Assembly (NCBI GenBank): GCA_004294465.1
Contig: REAV01000038.1
Location: 1 to 5,956, forward strand
DNA: 5,956 bases
Source of the DNA: Sphingobacteriia bacterium
Lineage (GTDB): Bacteria > Bacteroidota > Bacteroidia > Chitinophagales > Chitinophagaceae
Direction: 5' to 3'
Under the pieces are notes generated by a model. It had not been told where the DNA came from. It did not search any database and saw nothing but the letters and a program-made list of their open reading frames with translations. Position numbers and translations under genes: made by a program. Shown in pieces: positions 1 to 5,956 of this stretch (within the stretch, counting starts at the first letter, position 1; each line of letters opens with the position of its first letter).

Positions 1-1498
1 TATCGTGTCTTTCTTGCAAGTTATTGCCAGGAAATAAACTCGATTTTAACTGAGTGATTTGTTGAATGGAAGTTTGAAATTTTTCCTTTTCAGCACGAAG
101 CATTTTCTTTTCCAACTGCTCCACTTTTTTTATCGCTTTGTTTTTGATAGAAATAACATGTTCTACTAAAGTAACATCAATAGCCCTTGATAAATTTTGT
201 AATTCTTGATACAACAAATCGATTGCTGTTAATTCTTTATTTAATGACAATTGATTAATACTATTGGCTTTTACTGTCCTATTGATTAGTTCCAATGAAT
301 CAGTAAAAAGATCTATTTCACTAAAAGCTAATTTTGTTAATTTTTCTTTTTGTGCTTTTTCAATCACTAAAAATGAATTCCTTAATACTAAAACGGGATA
401 AGGAATATTGACTGCTTTAAAAACATTCTTCAATTCTAACCAATAAGCCAATTCTCCCCCACCCCCTATAAAAGCAATATTGGGTAAAATAGTTTCTTGA
501 AAAACACCCCTCAAAATCACATTCGGGCTAAACCTTTCTGGATAATTTTCTAGTTCTTGCAGTATTTCTTCTTTAGAAAAAACTTTCTGCAAGGCTTTGA
601 TTTCAAATTGGCCTTCGTCATTTAACTCAATTCTTTCTCGGTAATTATCCACCAGATAAAACAAATTAATATCTCTGCCAGATGCCTGCACTTTATAATT
701 CAGGGAAAGATCAGTGGCAGTTTTTTCTACTATTGAGTGAGAGAATTGTTCTAACAATTCTTTTTGTATGACCGAAGAAAAAGCAGCTTTTAATTCAGCT
801 TGATCTGGTATCAATACCACTACCCCATACGCTGCAAACATCTGATTCACCAACTCCAGCGTAGCTTGTTGAATCAATTTCCCTTCGGTATAACTTGACT
901 TATATAATTCAATTAACTCATTGCCAAATGGAAGCACCCCAATTTGTCCTTCAATAGAATGCATCATTTGAAGAAATGATTTATCCACCCTCATTCTACC
1001 TACTGCACCAGTTTGTTTTGTATTCCAGATCAAAGACTGGCCTCCCACATGAATACTTCCCAATTCATCTAAATCTGCATCCTCACTTCCCATATAATAC
1101 ACTGGAACAAATTGACATTCTGGAATTGTCAGCGATAATTCTTCCGCCAATTTTACCGCGTGCATTATTTTATATATAAAATACAATGGGCCAGTAAAAA
1201 TATTGGGCTGATGAGCTGTAGTGACAGTAAACACATTCTCTTTCAGCAATAAATCGATATTCTTTTTTACTTTTTCAGCAATTGGCAAACCAGTGTATTG
1301 CTTTAAAATGGTATTGACCAATAAGGTTCTATTGGTATTCATTTTTTTTCTACTATCAATGGCTGCACGTATACCTTCGATAGTGGGGGCATGTTCGTAA
1401 AAAGGTTTTAGCGAATCAGACTGTTGCAAATAATCAGACACAATTTTCGAAAAAGCGTGGGTGTTATTGTATGACAAATAAGAGGTAGTACAATCCAT
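1..1498 (-). CDS. bshC: Bacillithiol biosynthesis cysteine-adding enzyme BshC (3' end off the window)
   Basis: BshC adds L-cysteine to glucosaminyl-malate, the last step of bacillithiol synthesis after BshA and BshB, in the cytoplasm. Translating the minus strand from the ATG at 1498 gives an uninterrupted frame of 499 codons to the window edge, starting MDCTTSYLSYNNTHAFSK. Family landmarks appear in order: TTAHQPNIFTGPLYFIYK with the AHQP core at residues 95-98, YYMGSEDADLDE from about 134, SPNVILR at 324-330, and IGGGGELAYW with the glycine run at 345-348. A Lys/Glu-rich helical stretch from about 385 to the edge fits the family's C-terminal coiled coil. The last visible residues (SLFPGNNLQERHD) resemble the end of Bacteroidota homologues, so probably only a few tens of residues are missing. 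There is no internal stop or frameshift in the segments I translated. The start lies 50 bases after the stop of the dehydrogenase gene on the same strand, so co-transcription is possible. No clear Shine-Dalgarno sequence is visible. bshA and bshB are not in the window. Confidence 0.95.
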   Translation of the reverse strand, partial: MDCTTSYLSYNNTHAFSKIVSDYLQQSDSLKPFYEHAPTIEGIRAAIDSRKKMNTNRTLLVNTILKQYTGLPIAEKVKKNIDLLLKENVFTVTTAHQPNIFTGPLYFIYKIMHAVKLAEELSLTIPECQFVPVYYMGSEDADLDELGSIHVGGQSLIWNTKQTGAVGRMRVDKSFLQMMHSIEGQIGVLPFGNELIELYKSSYTEGKLIQQATLELVNQMFAAYGVVVLIPDQAELKAAFSSVIQKELLEQFSHSIVEKTATDLSLNYKVQASGRDINLFYLVDNYRERIELNDEGQFEIKALQKVFSKEEILQELENYPERFSPNVILRGVFQETILPNIAFIGGGGELAYWLELKNVFKAVNIPYPVLVLRNSFLVIEKAQKEKLTKLAFSEIDLFTDSLELINRTVKANSINQLSLNKELTAIDLLYQELQNLSRAIDVTLVEHVISIKNKAIKKVEQLEKKMLRAEKEKFQTSIQQITQLKSSLFPGNNLQERHD

Positions 1499-1548
1499 AT
1501 GATCAGTAAAAATACAAATTCATTTAAAGCACTGCATTATTAATTCTG

Positions 1549-2799
1549 CTAGTTAAATCGATCAGGGTTAAATGGACGTATATCCATGCTAGGTTGTTTA
1601 TCTTGAATCAACTCACTGACTAATTTTCCTGTACCTGCACCTAAACTTAATCCCACCATCGAATGTCCGGTTGCAACTACCAAATTGTTCCACTTTCCCG
1701 TTTTTCCTAAATAAGGCAATCCATCTGCTGAACAAGGTCTAAAACCATACCAAACTTTTTCTATGGCAGGAACAGGAATATCAAATTCAGGATAAAATCC
1801 TTTAACTGCTTGCAGCAATCCTTCCACCCGATTCATTCTTGGAGGTGTTTTAGTAGAAGTGATTTCCATAGTGCCCCCGAAACGAATTTTATTACCATCC
1901 ATTGGAGTCAATGCTGCCCTGCCTTCCACCAGCACTGCCGGATAATTAATTTTATAAGGGGAATTTTCTAGAGTAATCGAATAACCTCTTCCAGGCATTA
2001 ATAAAATATCCAAATCCAATTGGGCAGCCAATTCTCTGCTCCATGATCCCGTTGCCATAACTACAGCATCTGTGGCATAAAACTCCTTATTGGTTTTAAT
2101 ACCAGTAATTTCTTTGCCTTTTTTCTCAAAACCAACTACTTCAGTATCCTTTACAAAATGTACTCCTCTATCCTTTAATAAATTGAACAATCGGTTCATC
2201 AATAGATTCGGATATAAGTGCGCATCGCAGTTAAACAAAACCGCTCCTTTTGCATTTAATTTTGTTTGAGGCTCCATAGCCTGGAGCTGATCGTAATTCA
2301 ATAATAGCGTGTCTGTTAAACCCAATTCATGTGCTTTCTCTACCAGGTGCTTGCATTTTTCTGCACCAGCATCTGTTTGAAAAATCTCTAACAATCCTTT
2401 TTGCTCATATGCAAAGGAGAAGCCGGGTATAGCATTCCATTCCTCATACATTTTCTTGCTCAAAATTGCAATATCTCTTAAGGGTATAGCGGAATTTTCT
2501 ACATGTGCCGGAGTAGCTATTTGCATGAATTTCAGTCCCCATTTAATTAAACTCATATCTAATCGGGGTTGAACATAAAAGGGGCTTCTCGAATTCCACA
2601 TCCATTTGAGTCCTTGTTTTACAATACCAGGCGTAGCCAATGGAACAAAATGACTCGGACACACATAGCCTGCATTTCCGTAGGAACAATTATTGGAAAA
2701 ATCGTTCTTATCGATAACAGTAACTTCAAAACCTGCTTCATGCAAATAATAAGCACTACTTAATCCAATAATACCTCCCCCAATTACAGCCACTTTCAT
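1549..2799 (-). CDS. DadA-like FAD-dependent D-amino acid dehydrogenase (DAO family)
   Basis: A flavoenzyme of the DAO superfamily, predicted to oxidise a D-amino acid to the 2-oxo acid and ammonia (or a cyclic imine from a proline-type substrate), passing electrons to an acceptor rather than oxygen. The 416 residues match the usual DadA length. The N-terminus holds the Rossmann FAD motif IGGGIIGLSS (GxGxxG at 7-12) with D30 ending the second strand (VTVID) to bind the adenosine ribose. SYGNAGYVCPSHFVPLATPG follows at 39-58, CDAHLYPN at 191-198, ATGSWS at 249-254, GRGYS at 270-274, WYGFRPCSADGLPYLG at 350-365, and the C-terminal FAD motif GHSMVGLSLGAGTGKL at 378-393. The ATG at 2799 places the FAD motif at the extreme N-terminus, so there is no room for a signal peptide. 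AGGA sits just upstream, but too close to be a convincing ribosome site. It is divergent from the hydroxylase gene and upstream of bshC. The family is sure; the substrate is not. D-hydroxyproline dehydrogenases share this layout, but no hydroxyproline-pathway neighbours are present. Confidence 0.9.
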   Translation of the reverse strand: MKVAVIGGGIIGLSSAYYLHEAGFEVTVIDKNDFSNNCSYGNAGYVCPSHFVPLATPGIVKQGLKWMWNSRSPFYVQPRLDMSLIKWGLKFMQIATPAHVENSAIPLRDIAILSKKMYEEWNAIPGFSFAYEQKGLLEIFQTDAGAEKCKHLVEKAHELGLTDTLLLNYDQLQAMEPQTKLNAKGAVLFNCDAHLYPNLLMNRLFNLLKDRGVHFVKDTEVVGFEKKGKEITGIKTNKEFYATDAVVMATGSWSRELAAQLDLDILLMPGRGYSITLENSPYKINYPAVLVEGRAALTPMDGNKIRFGGTMEITSTKTPPRMNRVEGLLQAVKGFYPEFDIPVPAIEKVWYGFRPCSADGLPYLGKTGKWNNLVVATGHSMVGLSLGAGTGKLVSELIQDKQPSMDIRPFNPDRFN

Positions 2800-2909
2800 T
2801 GATCCTAGTTTTAAATATTTCGGGAAATTACAGAAAAAATAGCTTGGAAGGGGAAGAACTGACTCATTTTAGGTTCTTTCAAGTAACTTAGTCAAACAGA
2901 ATACTACAT
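2800..2909. promoter_or_regulatory. Divergent intergenic region between the dehydrogenase and AGMO-like genes
   Basis: These 110 bases separate two genes reading outward, so promoters for both are expected here. I looked for the Bacteroidota pattern (TTG-type -33 element, about 19-21 bases, then TAnnTTTG). On the plus strand TAACTTAG at 2884-2891 matches the -7 element with one mismatch, but no TTG lies at the right distance. On the minus strand a TATTTTTT near the middle also has one mismatch and no good -33 partner. A short inverted repeat ATTTC-GG-GAAAT lies at 2817-2828. The presence of promoters is inferred from gene orientation; no exact site is claimed. Confidence 0.4.
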
Positions 2910-4169
2910 ATGGAAACTTACGGAAAAATTTTATTGTTTGCAATGCCTGCATTTTTGGCATTGGTACTCTTTGAAAAATGGTGGGGATGGAGAAAAGGAA
3001 ATGATACTGTAAGAACAATGGATATGATATCCAGCCTCACTTCTGGCATTACTAATTCAACAAAAGACGTACTGGGGCTAAGTATTGCAGTACTGAGCTA
3101 TGATTGGATGGTAAACCACTGGGCTATTTTCCATGTCAATTCTACAATATTGGTTTACATCATTGCTTTTTTTGCTTTAGACTTAACAGGCTATTTAGTG
3201 CATCGCATAGACCATGAAATCAATTTCTTTTGGAACGCTCATTTAATTCATCATAGTAGTGAGGACTTTAATTTAGCATGTGCTTTAAGGCAAAGCATTT
3301 CCACTTTTTTCAGACTTTTTACTATTTTTTTATTACCAGCTGCATTATTAGGCGTACCAACCCAGGTAATTGCCATTGTAGCCCCTTTGCATTTATTTGC
3401 GCAATTCTGGTATCATACACAGCATATCAATAAAATGGGATGGTTAGAACATATTATCGTTACACCATCACACCATCGGGTTCATCATGCTTTGAATCCA
3501 GAATACCTCGACAAAAATTATGGTCAGATATTTATTTTCTGGGATAAATGGTTTGGTACATTTCAAGAAGAGTTGGATAGCATCAAACCTGTTTATGGCA
3601 TTACCAGACCTGTACAAACATGGAATCCAATAAAAATAAATTTTACACATATTGCTTTATTAATAAAAGATGCTTGGCGTACAAAAAATTGGGGAGATAA
3701 ATTTCGCATTTGGTTTAAACCTACTGGATGGCGCCCCAATGATGTTGCTACCCAATTTCCTGTATACAAAATTAAAGATCCTTATCATTTTCAGAAATAT
3801 GATACCCTTACAAATAAATGGTTAACTATTTGGACATGGTTGCAAATTTCAATCTTGCTTTTATTCATCAGTTATCTGTTTGGGAATATCGCTGCTATAG
3901 GAAGTCCTGGAATGTTTTTCTATGGTGCTTTTATTTATGTGTATGTATATGCTTTCACCGATTTAATGGATGAACATGCTTCTGCATGGTATTGGGAAAC
4001 AGGCAAATCTGTAATTGGGTTTATTTTATTATACCAAACAGGAGATTGGTTTGGTGCCGGAAAACTATCTTCATTATTGCCTTATATTATTGGCTTTTAT
4101 TTTTTAGTTTCTCCAGCAATTGTATTTAGTTTAGGGAAAACTCATTTTCAAAAAAGAACAATCGCATAG
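2910..4169 (+). CDS. Membrane di-iron hydroxylase, sterol desaturase/fatty acid hydroxylase superfamily, AGMO (TMEM195)-like
   Basis: An integral membrane oxygenase with a histidine-coordinated di-iron centre, predicted to hydroxylate a lipid in the cytoplasmic membrane. All three histidine boxes are present: HRIDH at 98-102, HLIHH at 111-115 and HHRVHH at 188-193. Around them, E103, HHSSEDFNLACALRQS (114-129), TPSHHRVHHALN, DKNYG (201-205) and WDKWFGTF (211-218) closely match what I know of animal alkylglycerol monooxygenase, more than sterol C5-desaturases or carotenoid hydroxylases. Hydrophobic segments lie near residues 5-21, 53-67, 77-97, 131-160, 308-329, 335-350, 366-376 and 388-408. 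The length of 419 and the C-terminal membrane part after the FGTF motif also fit AGMO (about 445 residues), whereas many bacterial sterol desaturases are nearer 300. The ATG at 2910 is the first suitable start and has no clear Shine-Dalgarno sequence. This is the only plus-strand gene here, with no lipid-metabolism neighbour. AGMO cleaves ether lipids using tetrahydrobiopterin; that this protein does so is inference. Confidence 0.9.
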   Translation: METYGKILLFAMPAFLALVLFEKWWGWRKGNDTVRTMDMISSLTSGITNSTKDVLGLSIAVLSYDWMVNHWAIFHVNSTILVYIIAFFALDLTGYLVHRIDHEINFFWNAHLIHHSSEDFNLACALRQSISTFFRLFTIFLLPAALLGVPTQVIAIVAPLHLFAQFWYHTQHINKMGWLEHIIVTPSHHRVHHALNPEYLDKNYGQIFIFWDKWFGTFQEELDSIKPVYGITRPVQTWNPIKINFTHIALLIKDAWRTKNWGDKFRIWFKPTGWRPNDVATQFPVYKIKDPYHFQKYDTLTNKWLTIWTWLQISILLLFISYLFGNIAAIGSPGMFFYGAFIYVYVYAFTDLMDEHASAWYWETGKSVIGFILLYQTGDWFGAGKLSSLLPYIIGFYFLVSPAIVFSLGKTHFQKRTIA

Positions 4170-4172
4170 CTA
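4167..4172. other. Abutting convergent stop codons forming TAGCTA
   Basis: The plus-strand hydroxylase gene ends with TAG at 4167-4169 and the minus-strand cdd gene ends with TAG read from 4172-4170. Together they form the palindrome TAGCTA with no base between the genes. Transcription of either gene must end inside the other or read through it. I see no hairpin followed by a T-run close to the junction on either strand. Confidence 0.9.
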
Positions 4173-4655
4173 GAGTAGATCATCACTTGTAAAGCTTAAT
4201 GGCAATAACATTGCAGCATTGGGAATAATAAATACCTTACCCTCCATTCCGCTCATGATCAGTCTTATCGGATGTTGAAGCCTGGATTCATATTCCAATA
4301 AACTTTGTCTACAGATTCCACATGGAGAAATAGGATGATTGCTTTCCCCATTTAAATTATGGTAACTAATAGCCATTGTATGAATGGCTGTATTTGGATG
4401 AAAAGAAGAGATGGCTGAAATCAATACTCTTTCTGCACACAATCCAACAGGAAAGCTTGCATTCTCCTGATTGCTTCCATTCACGATTTCTCCATTCGCT
4501 AATAATGCTGCAGCTCCCACCTGAAAATTAGAATAAGGAGCATAGGCAGTAGCAGTAATACTCCTTGCTGTTTCTAATAAATTTGCATCAACCTTGTTCA
4601 ACCCTTTTATTGATTGATAAACCTCATAAATAAAATGTACTTCTTTCTGCTTCAT
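4170..4655 (-). CDS. cdd: Cytidine deaminase
   Basis: Deaminates cytidine and deoxycytidine to uridine and deoxyuridine in pyrimidine salvage, in the cytoplasm, with a zinc-bound water. From the ATG at 4655 the product is 161 residues, in the range of the short homotetrameric bacterial enzymes. The zinc site is complete: CAE at 73-75 (ligand C73, proton shuttle E75) and PCGIC at 111-115 (ligands C112 and C115). Substrate-binding positions are conserved: F44 in YSNFQVGAA, and N62 and E64 in SNQENASFP. Spacing matches the well-studied Bacillus enzyme, with six extra residues between the two zinc motifs. An upstream in-frame TTG at 4676 would add seven residues, but it falls in the T-run of the lepB terminator, so the ATG at 4655 is preferred. 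The gene is 78 bases after the lepB stop on the same strand, separated from it by that terminator, so it probably has its own promoter or depends on readthrough. Its stop abuts the convergent hydroxylase gene. Confidence 0.93.
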   Translation of the reverse strand: MKQKEVHFIYEVYQSIKGLNKVDANLLETARSITATAYAPYSNFQVGAAALLANGEIVNGSNQENASFPVGLCAERVLISAISSFHPNTAIHTMAISYHNLNGESNHPISPCGICRQSLLEYESRLQHPIRLIMSGMEGKVFIIPNAAMLLPLSFTSDDLL

Positions 4656-4658
4656 AAC

Positions 4659-4666
4659 CAAAACTA
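4659..4666 (-). promoter_or_regulatory. Candidate Bacteroidota -7 element of cdd (TAGTTTTG)
   Basis: Read on the minus strand, TAGTTTTG matches the Bacteroidota -7 consensus TAnnTTTG exactly and ends three bases before the cdd ATG. If used, transcription would begin at or very near the start codon, giving a leaderless or nearly leaderless message. No TTG-type -33 element lies at the expected distance, which falls inside the terminator stem. In AT-rich DNA an 8-base match of this looseness can occur by chance. Confidence 0.25.
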
Positions 4667-4674
4667 ATTTAGAC

Positions 4675-4707
4675 AAAAAAGTCCTCCGAGCGCTATGCTA
4701 GGAGGAC
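4675..4707 (-). terminator. Rho-independent terminator of lepB
   Basis: On the minus strand, 26 bases after the lepB stop codon, GTCCTCC (4707-4701) pairs with GGAGGAC (4687-4681). Inside it, after one mismatch, AGC pairs with GCT around a five-base loop. The stem is followed at once by six T residues (A-run 4675-4680 on the plus strand). A 7-bp GC-rich stem with a T-tail is a textbook intrinsic terminator. On the plus strand the stem is followed by CCCCTTGG, so it should not terminate in that direction. Confidence 0.88.
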
Positions 4708-4733
4708 CCCCTTGGTATTTGAAGATACGATTT

Positions 4734-5956
4734 TTAATTGATTATTTTAAATATGCGTTTCCACCTAGGACCTTTATCCCAACTAAACCAAATGAGGGAA
4801 GCTTTACCTACAATATAGGTTTCAGGAACAAAGCCCCAGAAGCGACTGTCCTGGCTTCTATGCCTATTATCTCCCATCATCCAATAATAATTTAATAACG
4901 GAACATAAGTATTGGTTTCTTTTCCATTAATAATGAATTTACCATTTACTTCTTCTAAAGTATTTTTTTCATATACGGTTATCAATCTTCTATACATTTC
5001 AATTGTAGAAGCATTGATTGGTATAGCTTCTCCTTTTTTAGGAATTTTAATTGGCCCATAATTATCTAAAGTCCAGGGATAATTGGCATCGTCATTCGGA
5101 AAGAACATGCCCACATGTGTGTCAACATATTTTACCATAGATACTACATTGGGCTGAGACTTCACTTTTGCAGCTTCGCTTGCAGTCATATTAAATACAA
5201 CGGTGAATTTATCTGGTCCTTGTGCATATTGTCCTTTTGTATCTTCTGGATCGATTCCTAATTCGTTCTTTAAAAAATCATCCGGAAATGGGGTTCCATT
5301 TGTAGTAACAATATATTCAGTTTGGGCTCCAGCGGGAACAAAAGCTGGTTGATTGTTCACATATAAGTCAGCATTCTTAACTTGAATGATATCTCCGCCA
5401 ACGCCAACACATCGCTTAATATAATTGTCCGTTTTATCCATTGGATGCACCAGTATTGGATACTCCGCCATTAGTGCCTCTCTATTGCCTTTATATTGAC
5501 TACTCCTTAAGACTTCATAGTAAGTAATCTTGCTTCCAAAATCTGGTAAATTGATAATAGTATCCCCTGCTGGAAAATTAAACACAACAGCATCATTTCT
5601 TTTTACTTCGTTAATTACTGGCAAACGCTTATAAGGAATTTGAACTTCTTTAATATAAGATGGAGTAGTTAAAGAAAACGGCATTGTATTATGTACAAAA
5701 GGAAACGACAATGGTGTTTGTGGAATTCTTGCACCATAAGTCATTTTACTTACAAATAAGAAATCGTTCACCAACAAGGTTTTTTCCATACTCTCTGTAG
5801 GAATAACATATGCTTCAAACACAAATGTTCTAATTAAAGTAGCAGCTACAACGGCAAACACACCTGCGTCTATCCACTCTCTGGATGCTGGCTTATAATA
5901 TAATTTCAAAGACTCAGGACCGTAATATTTTTCTTTTTGAGAGAATCCTAAGTAAG
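4734..5956 (-). CDS. lepB: Signal peptidase I (5' end off the window)
   Basis: Membrane-bound Ser/Lys protease that removes signal peptides from exported proteins on the periplasmic face of the inner membrane. The frame is open from the window edge to TAA at 4736-4734. The first in-frame start-like codon is a TTG at 5909, but 15 more codons upstream (YLGFSQKEKYYGPES) continue without a stop, so the true start lies beyond the window. Numbering from that TTG: a membrane anchor at about 12-31, the nucleophile S40 in IPTESMEKTLL, DFLFVSK at 49-55, the general base K165 in NYIKRCVGVGGD, and GDNRHRSQDSRFWGFVP at 346-362. Ser-to-Lys spacing is 125 residues against about 55 in the E. coli enzyme, and about 180 residues separate the Lys from the GDN box; such large inserts are common in Bacteroidota LepB. 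All catalytic motifs are intact. A strong terminator follows the gene. Confidence 0.95.
   Translation of the reverse strand, partial: YLGFSQKEKYYGPESLKLYYKPASREWIDAGVFAVVAATLIRTFVFEAYVIPTESMEKTLLVNDFLFVSKMTYGARIPQTPLSFPFVHNTMPFSLTTPSYIKEVQIPYKRLPVINEVKRNDAVVFNFPAGDTIINLPDFGSKITYYEVLRSSQYKGNREALMAEYPILVHPMDKTDNYIKRCVGVGGDIIQVKNADLYVNNQPAFVPAGAQTEYIVTTNGTPFPDDFLKNELGIDPEDTKGQYAQGPDKFTVVFNMTASEAAKVKSQPNVVSMVKYVDTHVGMFFPNDDANYPWTLDNYGPIKIPKKGEAIPINASTIEMYRRLITVYEKNTLEEVNGKFIINGKETNTYVPLLNYYWMMGDNRHRSQDSRFWGFVPETYIVGKASLIWFSWDKGPRWKRIFKIIN

Noticed and set aside
976..1179. Open frame of 67 codons on the plus strand
   Set aside because: Lies wholly inside bshC on the opposite strand. The bshC reading shows strong family motifs, while this frame gives a low-complexity Pro/Leu/Ile-rich peptide with no recognisable domain.
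1..1498. Possible broken bshC, because no complete start-to-stop frame is present
   Set aside because: The minus-strand frame stays open from the ATG at 1498 to base 1 in every segment I translated, with family motifs in order. It is cut by the window edge, not by mutation.
2569..2763. Open frame of 64 codons on the plus strand
   Set aside because: Antisense to the conserved FAD-binding N-terminus of the dehydrogenase gene; no motif of its own.
2817..2828. Short inverted repeat ATTTC-GG-GAAAT, a possible operator
   Set aside because: Arms of five bases in AT-rich intergenic DNA are expected by chance, and it matches no operator I know.
2860..2894. TGACT and AGTCA separated by 25 bases in the divergent intergenic region
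   Set aside because: Five-base arms with a long spacer have little stability or specificity; treated as chance.
3468..3650. Open frame of 60 codons on the minus strand
   Set aside because: Antisense to the third histidine box and the following conserved region of the hydroxylase gene; a shadow frame.
4695..4895. Open frame of 66 codons on the plus strand
   Set aside because: Starts inside the lepB terminator hairpin and runs antisense to the lepB C-terminal GDN box; no recognisable domain.
1..5956. Mobile element, CRISPR array, defence or toxin-antitoxin system, tRNA or rRNA
   Set aside because: I saw no direct-repeat arrays, terminal inverted repeats, transposase motifs or RNA gene signatures, and all coding space is taken by recognisable metabolic and export genes.

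Overview
The window looks like ordinary chromosomal DNA from a Bacteroidota bacterium, most likely a Chitinophagaceae-type lineage. It is AT-rich. It carries a bacillithiol ligase of the long Bacteroidota form, a type I signal peptidase with the large inserts seen in this phylum, and starts without strong Shine-Dalgarno sequences. The phylum is well supported; the family placement is an impression from protein resemblance.

Layout, left to right. A minus-strand bshC (bacillithiol cysteine ligase) runs off the left edge and lacks only its C-terminal tail. Upstream of it on the same strand, 50 bases away, is a complete DadA-like FAD-dependent D-amino acid dehydrogenase; the two may share a transcript. 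A 110-base divergent intergenic region follows. The only plus-strand gene comes next: a membrane di-iron hydroxylase of the fatty acid hydroxylase/sterol desaturase superfamily, whose motifs closely resemble alkylglycerol monooxygenase (AGMO/TMEM195). Its stop codon abuts the stop of a convergent minus-strand cytidine deaminase (cdd), the two forming the palindrome TAGCTA. Upstream of cdd is lepB (signal peptidase I), also on the minus strand, with a clear intrinsic terminator between them. lepB is open through the right edge, so its true start lies outside the window.

The genes do not form one pathway. They cover thiol redox buffering (bshC), amino acid catabolism (DadA-like), lipid oxidation (AGMO-like), pyrimidine salvage (cdd) and protein export (lepB). 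Coding density is very high and no stretch over 300 bases lacks a gene. I see no RNA genes, CRISPR arrays, insertion sequences, phage genes or other signs of a mobile or defence system. The most interesting item is the AGMO-like enzyme; the rest is housekeeping with some details of gene arrangement.
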